Shown: piece after piece, positions 32,208 to 39,994 of the stretch | How the letters are laid out: every line of letters begins with the position of its first letter | How positions within the stretch are numbered: the stretch's first letter is position 1 | Assembly (NCBI GenBank): GCA_025464325.1 | Contig: JAODGH010000034.1 | Span: 1 to 43,064, forward strand | Direction: 5' to 3' | Origin: Methanosarcinales archaeon | GTDB lineage: Archaea; Halobacteriota; Syntropharchaeia; Alkanophagales; Methanospirareceae | DNA: 43,064 nt | The notes under the pieces: model-generated | Database searches by the model: none | Told to the model about the DNA's origin: nothing | Seen by the model: only the letters and a program-made list of their open reading frames with translations | Made by a program: the position numbers and the translations under genes

Positions 32208-33644
32208 CTACATATTTCTTTTTTGCTTTTTTATTCGCTCACCGAGTATGCAGCCGCCACCCTGGATACCACCTATCGGATTCGCAGGTGTCCCGAACTG
32301 ATGCATGCACCTGCCAAGTACTGCAGCGCCACGAGCCAGTGCGTCATCGGCAAATATCACCTCGTTCTCCATATTACGCCCGAATAGGTCACTCAGTTTC
32401 TCCAGTATCAGTTCCGGCTTCCGTCCGGTAATGCCCGCCCTGCCTGTGATACCTATCTTCGTATTTGGCAGTAATAACCCCTCCTCCTTCGCTATTGCGA
32501 CCAGACGCTCGGTTATGCACGCAGAGACCTCGTCTATTACCGGGTGAATATACTGAATACCTGCATCTTTCTTTATCTCCTCGCCAATTTCGCTTATTTT
32601 CGGTAGATCTGATAGGTTATCCCCGGCATCAACGCCGATCAATGTAACACCGTTCTTCCTCGCTGCTTCTATATTCACCGGTGATCCGCCGACCCGTGTT
32701 CCCGAAGTGATCTTTTCTATCTTCAAATGGCTTAAAACCGCCTCCGCGTACGTTTTTACCACTCCCTTCTTCACTTTGTAACGCCCCTGCATCGGGAAAT
32801 CAAGCACCGAGGGGTATTTCTCACTCACTACCTTCGATACCAGTGCATCGGGTATGGCACCTGCAAGTCCACAGTAGCTGCCCACCACCTTCGAATAGGG
32901 CAATTGATCGTCGGTTATACGTCCAGCGAGGGTAGTCCCAAAGTCCAGCGACAGAACAGGATTGCGATAGTCCACATCAAGCCATTTCGCAGCTCCTTTA
33001 AGACCAGCGGTCACAAGTTCACCTTCCATCTCGTTCGCTACCAGCGATTCACCGCCTGGTGCTTCGTTACCCGTTACCGCACCATCGAAATAGACCTTAT
33101 CCATCTGGGAGTAGTTCCTCAGTTCGGCTGGTATATCATTTATAGTCATCGGTGAGATCATCTTCCTTGGCGGTACCCCCGCGAGCATGCAACCTTTGGC
33201 CAGTGCTTGAATCACACCCTGAATCTCGTCAACAGTGGTGAATCCCGCAGTTACACCCGAAGAACGCACGACGAAATGCAGATCCGCTACCGTTACCCCG
33301 GCTGCGCGTGCGCTTTCCACCAGTGTATCTTTTACAAGATTCGCAATAGAATCCACCGAAAGCCCAACGTTCGTTATCGTATGACAGAAGACATCCCGGT
33401 CCGACAATGCCTCTCGAGTCATCCTGACCGCCCTATCAAGTATATACGTCTTCCCGCTCGTCAGATCTGTCGCGCTCAATATGGACTTTGTGGTGCTATT
33501 ACCGAGTTCTACACTCGCCACAATGAATATGGGTTTCAGTGTGAGTTCACCGCGAGAGAGGCGTAAAATGAAAAACAGATCGCTGTAACTCATTCTCCTG
33601 GTGTGCAATATCTTCGGATGATACTTCTTACCGAATAATCCCAT
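32208..33644 (-). CDS. mmp14: Methanogenesis marker protein 14 (Mmp14), ASKHA-type ATPase
   Basis: The 478-residue protein matches the mmp14 family: FIVASVELGNSTTKSILSATDL (phosphate-1 motif of the actin/Hsp70/acetate-kinase fold), LHFVVRSSGVTAGF, VANEMEGELVTAGLKGAAKW, VLSLDFGTTLAGRITDDQLPY, and the tail GRCMHQFGTPANPIGGIQGGGCILGER. It is specific to MCR-containing archaea and its role is not established; related BadF/HgdC-type ATPases activate reductases. The CAGGAG ribosome site before ATG 33644 fixes the start. It heads a minus-strand cluster mmp14-mmp17-mmp7 that faces away from the mtr operon. Confidence 0.85.
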   Translation of the reverse strand: MGLFGKKYHPKILHTRRMSYSDLFFILRLSRGELTLKPIFIVASVELGNSTTKSILSATDLTSGKTYILDRAVRMTREALSDRDVFCHTITNVGLSVDSIANLVKDTLVESARAAGVTVADLHFVVRSSGVTAGFTTVDEIQGVIQALAKGCMLAGVPPRKMISPMTINDIPAELRNYSQMDKVYFDGAVTGNEAPGGESLVANEMEGELVTAGLKGAAKWLDVDYRNPVLSLDFGTTLAGRITDDQLPYSKVVGSYCGLAGAIPDALVSKVVSEKYPSVLDFPMQGRYKVKKGVVKTYAEAVLSHLKIEKITSGTRVGGSPVNIEAARKNGVTLIGVDAGDNLSDLPKISEIGEEIKKDAGIQYIHPVIDEVSACITERLVAIAKEEGLLLPNTKIGITGRAGITGRKPELILEKLSDLFGRNMENEVIFADDALARGAAVLGRCMHQFGTPANPIGGIQGGGCILGERIKKQKRNM

Positions 33645-33690
33645 CTTCTCCTGCTCGCCTCCACTACTGGTTTGATTGGTATACGTTGAA

Positions 33691-33734
33691 CCGTATAAAC
33701 ATCTATCCGTATAAATATGATCAGTATATAAATA
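33691..33734 (-). promoter_or_regulatory. mmp14 promoter region with three spaced CCGTATAAA-like motifs
   Basis: Motifs CCGTATAAA at 33691-33699 and 33707-33715, plus a related CAGTATATAAA at 33722-33732, start about 15-16 bp apart. The third is the likely TATA box for mmp14 (TTTATATA on -, start near 33702). The other two lie in the leader and may be operator copies or alternative boxes. Confidence 0.45.
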
Positions 33735-33807
33735 CAGGCAAAATGGGTGTATGAATAAAAAAAAGACTCATTGATTGTTACCTTGCAGGGAAACAAAACG
33801 TAAAAAT

Positions 33808-33847
33808 AGAAAAGATTTATATATGCTAATACTTGTTATCCATTTTT
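33808..33847 (+). promoter_or_regulatory. mtr operon promoter
   Basis: A TTTATATA box lies at 33816-33823, with a purine-rich BRE-like aaaaga just before it. The box centre is about 28 bp before mtrE ATG 33848. The transcript therefore likely begins at or next to the ATG, and no Shine-Dalgarno is seen. Confidence 0.6.
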
Positions 33848-34831
33848 ATGGGACTGATAGTAGTATTGCTCTTTGCATGGATGTTAGTGATAGCGTTCTT
33901 AGCGTTCGTAGCGTGCACATTCGAGGATCTGGAGTCAGACATAGGGTCACAGAGCAATCCGAACTCGCAGGTACAGCTGGCTGCACAGGTGGGGCAGGTA
34001 CATCGGTTCTTCAATAAAGCGATCTCTGGCGAGCCATTATCAAACGCGCTTTATTGCGCAACGGCGGGGACGATAACGTGGATGCTGTTACAGAAGCTTG
34101 AACCTTTTGTTCCTGACGCACCATGGAAGGCTGCAGTGCTGGCAATACCCGTTGGCGTACTCGGTGCGGCGATGGTACACCTGATATTTTCGACAACCGC
34201 GCATTGTGGCAGAACGGTTGCACAGAAACGGTTCGAGCAACCACTCTATCTCGATGTGCTCTACGGTCATTTGCTGCCAATAGCGACACATGGATACATG
34301 ACCACGTTCTGTATAACCACAATTGCATACATACAGAGCAACCTGGGGACTTTATCGGGCAATCCTGCATTGAATCATCCGTTCGCTCTGCCCATGCTCG
34401 GGTTTATATGGGGCATTACCGTGGGTTCAATCGGATCTTCAACCGGGGATGTCCATTATGGAACGGAGCGAGAATTTCAGGATAGACCGTTCGGTGAGGG
34501 TAAGCGAGTGATTTATCACGGTAAGATAACGAGATATGCGGAGTGCGGTATTCGTACACAGCGAGACATAGCGGGGTTCTGTGCGAAGTTTGGGGGACCT
34601 GTCACGGGTATGACATTCGGACTGATCATCCTGTTCGAGAACTGGAGGAATATGGTGGGAATGGTACTCGCTGGCTTTTTACCTGATCTGCCGGCATTCA
34701 CACCTACTGGAGATATGACGGCGGTGATATCGATTGTGGCTGGTTTACTGATCATTGCAGCACTGGCGCTTGGCAATCTGACGTTCGTTAGATGGGTGAG
34801 GAAGAGATGTGGACCGTTCGTAGGAGAGTGA
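33848..34831 (+). CDS. mtrE: Tetrahydromethanopterin S-methyltransferase subunit E
   Basis: The 327-residue integral membrane protein has the MtrE hallmark FEDLESDIGSQSNPNSQVQLAAQVGQVHRFFNKAISGEPLSNAL after the first helix, then about six to seven helices. With MtrC and MtrD it probably forms the sodium-translocating part of the complex. ATG 33848 is chosen over a TTG five codons upstream because the promoter places the transcript start there. It is the first gene of mtrEDCBAFGH. Length is slightly above the usual 295-310. Confidence 0.95.
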   Translation: MGLIVVLLFAWMLVIAFLAFVACTFEDLESDIGSQSNPNSQVQLAAQVGQVHRFFNKAISGEPLSNALYCATAGTITWMLLQKLEPFVPDAPWKAAVLAIPVGVLGAAMVHLIFSTTAHCGRTVAQKRFEQPLYLDVLYGHLLPIATHGYMTTFCITTIAYIQSNLGTLSGNPALNHPFALPMLGFIWGITVGSIGSSTGDVHYGTEREFQDRPFGEGKRVIYHGKITRYAECGIRTQRDIAGFCAKFGGPVTGMTFGLIILFENWRNMVGMVLAGFLPDLPAFTPTGDMTAVISIVAGLLIIAALALGNLTFVRWVRKRCGPFVGE

Positions 34832-34840
34832 TGTGAGGCT

Positions 34841-35542
34841 ATGGAACCGACGTTAATGATATTGATATTGGTACTGGTAGTGATAGGCGGGTTACTGGCG
34901 AGTCTGGGTGCACATCTGCTACCTGTGGGTGGTGCACCGGCGGCAATGGGTACTGCAACAGGAATAGCGACCGGAACGGTGCAGATAATGCTGGGAGCAG
35001 TGATGACGGGCTTATTCACGGCTTCATCGGTAGCTACACTCACGAACAACCTGGCACTCGTTGCACTATCGGGCGCAATTGGAGCGACAATAATGATAAG
35101 TGTGGTGATGCTTATGGCGAATATCCTGTACGCGTTCGGCTGCGGTGTGGTTCCCGTATCCGGAAGAGTACCTGTGGATCCGATAACGAAAGAGCCGCAG
35201 ACGCCGTACAAGACACCGCAAACCGACGGACACGGGGTACCCAATGTGGTTTTCGTATCCGGTATGCTGGGCGGTTTTTCTGGTGGGCTCGGTGGTGCAC
35301 TTATGTACTACGCATTACTGAACTACGCACACTTTTCACCGAATACAGCGGGAATAGGCGCAATGTCTATCTTCGTGCCCAACGCGATCATCGCGGCTTA
35401 TAACATTCGGGGTACCATAGAGGGTTTCCATGATCCGAAATTCAAGCGATTGCCGTTCTCTCTGGCTACTTCTTTCGTTGTATCTCTGTTGTGTGGGATC
35501 GTGGTGGTGATTGCGGCTTCGGTACTGGGAGGTGTGGCATAA
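34841..35542 (+). CDS. mtrD: Tetrahydromethanopterin S-methyltransferase subunit D
   Basis: The 233-residue membrane protein is MtrD: GGLLASLGAHLLPVGGAPAAMG, then SGAIGATIMISVVMLMANI, a soluble loop PVDPITKEPQTPYKTPQTDGHGVPNVVFVSGMLGG, and SIFVPNAIIAAYNIRGTIEGFHDP. About six helices. It begins 9 bp after mtrE and ends 1 bp before mtrC. Confidence 0.95.
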   Translation: MEPTLMILILVLVVIGGLLASLGAHLLPVGGAPAAMGTATGIATGTVQIMLGAVMTGLFTASSVATLTNNLALVALSGAIGATIMISVVMLMANILYAFGCGVVPVSGRVPVDPITKEPQTPYKTPQTDGHGVPNVVFVSGMLGGFSGGLGGALMYYALLNYAHFSPNTAGIGAMSIFVPNAIIAAYNIRGTIEGFHDPKFKRLPFSLATSFVVSLLCGIVVVIAASVLGGVA

Positions 35543-35543
35543 G

Positions 35544-36395
35544 ATGACAGTAACACCTGCAGCAGTGGAGGAGGAAGCACCTGCTGAAAAGAAACTGGAC
35601 TTCTCCTTCCCGCCTGGCGAGACCGAGTTAGGGATAATCGCAGGTATAATATCAGCGGTGGTGGTCACGTTAGCGGCACTTCCAGCGGTGATAAAGGGAG
35701 CGGCATTGATTTTCGCCATTCTCTGGGGAATGGACTCGGTACGAAAGACATCTAAGTATGGACTGGGAACGGGTGTTCCGTCCATAGGCGTACTGGCAAT
35801 CGGTTATGGTGTGATCGGTACGTTGATGGGGTTAGCACTGGCGGAGTATGGTAGAGCCGGACAGTTTTATCCAGGGGTTCTGGTAGGTGTGCTCGTGATG
35901 GGAGGCATTGGTCTGATTTCAGGTATAATGTCGAATCACGAGAAGCTTGTGGCGATGAAGATCCCGCATTTAGAGCGAGCGATGATGGAGCTGGGAATGA
36001 CCGGTACACTGATCATATTACTCGAATGTTCCATTGTGACGGGTTCACTGAATTTCGGTGCAGTGTTAGAAGATGTGATAGAGACAGGAGTCATAGCACT
36101 GATGTTCATCTTCTCGGCTTTTGCGATATTCCATCCGTACAACGCATGTCTTGGTCCAGACGAACGTAGAGAGCGAACGAGAATGGTCGCGGTAGAGATC
36201 GGGGGGTTGATATGTATCCTGCTTGGATTTGCGCAGATAGTGATCGGGACTTCACCTTACGGGATCTTAGACGGTGTGTCACTGGTGGTCTTTGGTGCTG
36301 TGATATGGATAGTGTTCTTCAGGATGTTCATCAGGGCGTGTTTCAAAGAAGCGTATGCTACGGTGGGTACCGGATTGATCAAGACATTAGGATAA
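35544..36395 (+). CDS. mtrC: Tetrahydromethanopterin S-methyltransferase subunit C
   Basis: The 283-residue membrane protein matches MtrC: a short acidic cytoplasmic start (MTVTPAAVEEEAPAEKK), then helices with GTGVPSIGVLAIGYGVIGTLMGLALAEYG and HPYNACLGPDERRERTR in a loop. The start just after the mtrD stop (TAAG ATG) is preferred to an upstream in-frame ATG that overlaps mtrD. Confidence 0.94.
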   Translation: MTVTPAAVEEEAPAEKKLDFSFPPGETELGIIAGIISAVVVTLAALPAVIKGAALIFAILWGMDSVRKTSKYGLGTGVPSIGVLAIGYGVIGTLMGLALAEYGRAGQFYPGVLVGVLVMGGIGLISGIMSNHEKLVAMKIPHLERAMMELGMTGTLIILLECSIVTGSLNFGAVLEDVIETGVIALMFIFSAFAIFHPYNACLGPDERRERTRMVAVEIGGLICILLGFAQIVIGTSPYGILDGVSLVVFGAVIWIVFFRMFIRACFKEAYATVGTGLIKTLG

Positions 36396-36411
36396 AGGAG
36401 GGTGACAGAAG

Positions 36412-36714
36412 ATGATAGTGATAAATGATAAATATGGTGTGGTGCTGGATCCCGGTACTCTCACAGTGGGCATCACTAAGCCGGGGTTCTACAAGGTAGG
36501 ACTCTGGCCTATAGAAGACCAGCTGACAGTTATGGAGAGGGCTGTGGACGATCTCTTCAATTGCCTCGATCCAACAACGAGATTCTCTATGGGACAGCCG
36601 AACAGGGAAGGAATGCTGAGCAAAGCAGGCTTCACCACGTACTTCATGGTAGGATTGACCTTTGGGATACTGGCGGTTGCGCTTCTGTTCATAGCATTGG
36701 GTGGAGGTGTATGA
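36412..36714 (+). CDS. mtrB: Tetrahydromethanopterin S-methyltransferase subunit B
   Basis: The 100-residue protein matches MtrB: INDKYGVVLDPGTLTVGI at the start, RAVDDLFNCLDPTT, and one C-terminal membrane helix GLTFGILAVALLFIALG. A GGAGGGTGA site precedes it. In known complexes MtrB is one of the small single-span subunits of the central stalk. Confidence 0.93.
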   Translation: MIVINDKYGVVLDPGTLTVGITKPGFYKVGLWPIEDQLTVMERAVDDLFNCLDPTTRFSMGQPNREGMLSKAGFTTYFMVGLTFGILAVALLFIALGGGV

Positions 36715-36715
36715 A

Positions 36716-37450
36716 ATGGTAGAGAAGAAAGAAGTTCCCGACGGATGGCCACTTGTGACCGGTGATTACGAAGTTGGCGATCCGAAGAGCTGTGTGGCGG
36801 TATGTTCGTGTGGATCGTATTTCCACATAGAGAACCTGAAAGGAGTGGCGATACAGGGACCTGACAAGACAGAGAACATCGGGATAGAGAAGATCATTAC
36901 AAATATAATATCGAATCCAAACATACGATTTCTTATACTCGCGGGTGCAGAGGTTCCAGGTCATAGAAGTGGCGATTCAATGAAAGCGCTGGTGGAAAAC
37001 GGTATTGATCCCGATACCCATAAGATAATAGGCACTCCAGGTGCGATTCCATTCATCGAGAACTTACCTGATGAGGCTGTGGAACGGTTCAGACAGCAGG
37101 TAGAAGTAATCGACATGATCGGGGTGGAGGATTACGGTCAGATAAATGCGAAGATCCAGGAGCTAATAGCACGCGATCCCGGTGCGTTCCCGGGGGATCC
37201 GATGATAGTGAAGATAGGCGAGGAAGAAGCAGCTGCGGCAGTATTAGAAATGCCACTGGCGATGCCCGCCACGCCCTATATGGGTGTGATAGATCGTGCA
37301 ACCGATCAAATAACATATAAAGCACAGTTGATTGCAAGAGATCAGAAATTGACTTCAGGACTGTCCCGAAATGCGCTGATAGGACTGATGGCAGGGGTTA
37401 TCTCGGCACTGATCTTTCTCTTGCCACTTTTGGTATGGGGGGTGATATAA
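36716..37450 (+). CDS. mtrA: Corrinoid subunit MtrA of methyltransferase
   Basis: The 244-residue protein carries the cobamide that takes the methyl group. The soluble part has GWPLVTGDYEVGDPKSCVAVCSCGS near 10-35 and GAEVPGHRSGDSM with His83, the axial cobalt ligand (His84 in M. jannaschii). DMIGVEDYGQINAKI follows. One membrane helix closes the chain (residues 220-242). The TGA of mtrB is separated from its ATG by 1 bp. Cobalt binding is inferred from the conserved motif. Confidence 0.95.
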   Translation: MVEKKEVPDGWPLVTGDYEVGDPKSCVAVCSCGSYFHIENLKGVAIQGPDKTENIGIEKIITNIISNPNIRFLILAGAEVPGHRSGDSMKALVENGIDPDTHKIIGTPGAIPFIENLPDEAVERFRQQVEVIDMIGVEDYGQINAKIQELIARDPGAFPGDPMIVKIGEEEAAAAVLEMPLAMPATPYMGVIDRATDQITYKAQLIARDQKLTSGLSRNALIGLMAGVISALIFLLPLLVWGVI

Positions 37451-37648
37451 ATGCCGGCACCGAGAGTTGAACAGAACACGCCGGAAACCGCTCTATTAAA
37501 CGCACGGGTCGAAGATCTCAGGCACTTCATCACAATGATCGGTCGAGATTCCCGTTTTGCAGCCGGACTCTGGGCGGGGATCGTAAAAGGACTTGCAACG
37601 GGACTGTTCATCAGCTTCTTCCTGGTAGGGCTCAAGCTGGTGTTTTGA
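37451..37648 (+). CDS. mtrF: Tetrahydromethanopterin S-methyltransferase subunit F
   Basis: The 65-residue protein matches MtrF: ETALLNARVEDLRHFITMIGRDSRFAAGL then one membrane helix to GLKLVF. It begins with the base after the mtrA stop. A single-span subunit of the stalk. Confidence 0.9.
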   Translation: MPAPRVEQNTPETALLNARVEDLRHFITMIGRDSRFAAGLWAGIVKGLATGLFISFFLVGLKLVF

Positions 37649-37671
37649 GATATGACATGAGGTGAAGAGAA

Positions 37672-37902
37672 ATGGTAGAAGAAGAGATAAAAGAAGAAGA
37701 AGATGTGGAGAAGCCGGTACCCGTTGCAGTAACGCCACCAGAACACGTGAAACTGATGGATCGGTTGAACGAGATGGACGCTCGTGTGGAATTTGTAGCA
37801 GGTGAGCTGTGGCAACGACAGGGAGAACGACTGGGATTTACAATAGGGCTTCTGTACGGGGTGTTAATTGGTATGATCGCGTATGTAATATTCCTGATGT
37901 AG
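37672..37902 (+). CDS. mtrG: Tetrahydromethanopterin S-methyltransferase subunit G
   Basis: The 76-residue protein matches MtrG: an acidic start, EHVKLMDRLNEMDARVEFVAGELWQRQGERLG, and a C-terminal membrane helix. GAGGTGAAGAG precedes ATG 37672. Confidence 0.9.
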   Translation: MVEEEIKEEEDVEKPVPVAVTPPEHVKLMDRLNEMDARVEFVAGELWQRQGERLGFTIGLLYGVLIGMIAYVIFLM

Positions 37903-37920
37903 GAAAGGAGGGATAAGAAG

Positions 37921-38895
37921 ATGTTTTTGTTTGACAGGAAACAGGAAATATATGACATAGCTGGAGTGAAAGTGGGAGGACAGCCAGGAGAGACGCCGAC
38001 GGTTCTTTGTGGTACGATATTTTACGCGAAGCACTATCTGGTCGAGGACGCGGATAAGGGTATATTCGACAAGAAAGCTGCGGAAGACGTGATAAACAAA
38101 CAGGACGAGTTCTCTGATCTGACGGGGAACCCGTGCATGATGCAGATATTCTCGGAATCACCGGAGGCAATGGAGAAGGAGATCGCGTTCTGTACGGAGG
38201 TAAGCGACTCGCCCTTCCTTATCGATTCAACGGTCGCGGAAGCTAAGATAGCGGGTCTCAAATATGTGGACGAAGTGGGACTGACAGACAGGGCGGTATA
38301 TAACTCGATAAACGTATCGTGTTCTGAAGAGGAGCTGAAGGTGATAGAGGAGTCCAAGTTAGAAGCAGCGATTATACTGGCGTTTAATCCAAAAGATTCA
38401 ACAGTCGCGGGAAAGATCGATCTGCTGGAGACCGGTGCGGGTACCTTCGATAAAGGTCTGGTGTATCTTGCACGAGATATAGGCGTGACAAAACTGCTAT
38501 GTGATCCTGCTACGCTGCCTATAGGCGCCGGAGTAGGGTCATCGGTAGCTTCCGGGTTCGCTGTGAAGTCGAAATACGGCATTGCCGTAGGACTGGGTAT
38601 CCACAATGCACCGTCCGCATGGACGTGGCTCAAGACTTTCAGAAAAGAACACGCGACAAAAGGTCCCGGCGGCTGGGAAGGGCTCGGTGCAGATGTGTTC
38701 CGTATATGTGATATTGGGTCTAATGTTATACCGGTGATAGCGGGACAGGATTTCGTACTCTACGGACCCATAGAAAATGCACCACTGGTCTTCCCTCTGG
38801 TCGGTATGGCAGATATAATCATAGCAGAGGCGAACAAAGCAGAACACGATATGGAACCGAAAGGGGAACATCCTCTCACAAAGATGGGAGCATAG
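37921..38895 (+). CDS. mtrH: Methyltransferase subunit MtrH (methyl-H4MPT:corrinoid)
   Basis: The 324-residue soluble TIM-barrel protein transfers the methyl group between tetrahydromethanopterin and the MtrA cobamide: GGQPGETPTVLCGTIFYAKH, SDSPFLIDSTVAEAKIAGLKY, PIGAGVGSSVASGFAVKSKYG, GIHNAPSAWTWL. A strong AAAGGAGGG site is present. The last gene of the operon; a poly-T terminator follows. In an ANME-1-like organism the reaction would run toward methyl-H4MPT formation from methyl-CoM (reverse direction). Confidence 0.96.
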   Translation: MFLFDRKQEIYDIAGVKVGGQPGETPTVLCGTIFYAKHYLVEDADKGIFDKKAAEDVINKQDEFSDLTGNPCMMQIFSESPEAMEKEIAFCTEVSDSPFLIDSTVAEAKIAGLKYVDEVGLTDRAVYNSINVSCSEEELKVIEESKLEAAIILAFNPKDSTVAGKIDLLETGAGTFDKGLVYLARDIGVTKLLCDPATLPIGAGVGSSVASGFAVKSKYGIAVGLGIHNAPSAWTWLKTFRKEHATKGPGGWEGLGADVFRICDIGSNVIPVIAGQDFVLYGPIENAPLVFPLVGMADIIIAEANKAEHDMEPKGEHPLTKMGA

Positions 38896-38936
38896 GGGGT
38901 TTTTTTATTTATCCCCTTGTTTTATTTATTTTTTGA
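38896..38936 (+). terminator. mtr operon terminator
   Basis: Directly after the mtrH stop, GGGG pairs weakly with CCCC (about 38896-38899 with 38913-38916) across a T7 run. Further T-rich sequence follows to about 38936. Confidence 0.6.
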
Positions 38937-38999
38937 TATTTTTGCTGTGTTGCGCATTCCTAAGAGCTCTTCATTTAACACTACGTTCCGCTCTATCCG

Positions 39000-39974
39000 T
39001 CACTCACGTAGCTTATAGCCTCCCTGTACCTTAACCACTATGCCCGAATACCGTAACCAGTTCAGAAACTTCTTCGCATATGTCCGTTTCGTTACCGTTG
39101 ACCAGTCCTTATTAAATTCCTGAGCCAGCATTTCTCCAAGTCTCCGCAGTGTTAGCTTACCACCGTCCGTATACAGTCGTTCTATAAGCTTCTTATACCC
39201 GGAACTGTACAGATGCTCTGTGAACAGTCGTCGTCTCAGTCCGTCACTGCACCGTGCGATCTCTCTGCCATCTGCAGTCAATTCATAAAATCCTCTACGC
39301 GAATGTTTGACGAAGCCCAGTGCACGACAGCACGCGAGTTCCTGGCTCAATCGACGCTCATTCGTCCCGATCTCTTTCGCGAGTTCGTGTATTTCACTAC
39401 CCATCGGGAACAGAACCTCCAGTATCCTCAGCATCTTCTCCACACTGAGATAAGGTGCGGGACTGCCCATCTCAGCTGTTTCTTCCTCCAGCCGTAAGAT
39501 GCCACTCCTGTAATGCCCGAAGCCCGTAAAATCCAGTATACTCGCAATTGCAGCACCATAGGTCTTCAATGTCAGCGGATTCGTCCATTTCTTATCGTAT
39601 CGCCTGACTATCTCCTCACCTATCTCGAAAATGGTCAGCTTCCCACGCTCTTGAAGCTTATTCTTTATCACATCAAAATACTCGATTTTATTGACCTGCT
39701 CCTCCAGCACCCTCCTGGCAGCTCCATCTTCCGCTCTGATCAGAAGTGCGTACCTCGTTCCCGGTTCTGTAAATCTGAGTTTTCGCCGTCCCGTCATGAA
39801 TTTAAGCGCTTTCAGTGTCGCTATAAAATTATTGATCGTTGTGGTATTTGCACCCGTTGCATTTGCTATGTCCCGCGTTGTGAACTCCTTATCCAGATAT
39901 TCTTCTGGTATCTCTTTCAGTATCTCATTCACTTTGCCGATACGCAGATATGGGAAATATCTCGAATCTTTCAT
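39000..39974 (-). CDS. Protein with two similar winged-helix-like halves, function unknown
   Basis: The 324-residue protein is built from two related halves. PYLRIGKVNEILKEIP (near 9) mirrors PYLSVEKMLRILEVLF (near 174). ANTTTINNFIATLKALKFM mirrors TNERRLSQELACCRALGFV. GKLTIFEIGEEIVRRYDKKWTNPLTLKTYGAAI mirrors GKLTLRRLGEMLAQEFNKDWSTVTKRTYAKKF (given in matched parts). Each half looks like a helix-turn-helix plus a second helical domain, a pattern seen in proteins that accompany ATPases or restriction-type systems. It is highly basic in the second half. It follows the MutS-related gene by 20 bp, so it probably works with it on DNA. No catalytic motif is seen. Confidence 0.65.
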   Translation of the reverse strand: MKDSRYFPYLRIGKVNEILKEIPEEYLDKEFTTRDIANATGANTTTINNFIATLKALKFMTGRRKLRFTEPGTRYALLIRAEDGAARRVLEEQVNKIEYFDVIKNKLQERGKLTIFEIGEEIVRRYDKKWTNPLTLKTYGAAIASILDFTGFGHYRSGILRLEEETAEMGSPAPYLSVEKMLRILEVLFPMGSEIHELAKEIGTNERRLSQELACCRALGFVKHSRRGFYELTADGREIARCSDGLRRRLFTEHLYSSGYKKLIERLYTDGGKLTLRRLGEMLAQEFNKDWSTVTKRTYAKKFLNWLRYSGIVVKVQGGYKLRE

Positions 39975-39994
39975 AGTAGCTCTTCACTCCTATC

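Noticed and set aside
34516-35244. 242-codon minus-strand frame across mtrE/mtrD
   Set aside because: It spans two strongly recognised mtr genes on the other strand. The Ile/Thr/Pro-rich composition is that of an antisense shadow.
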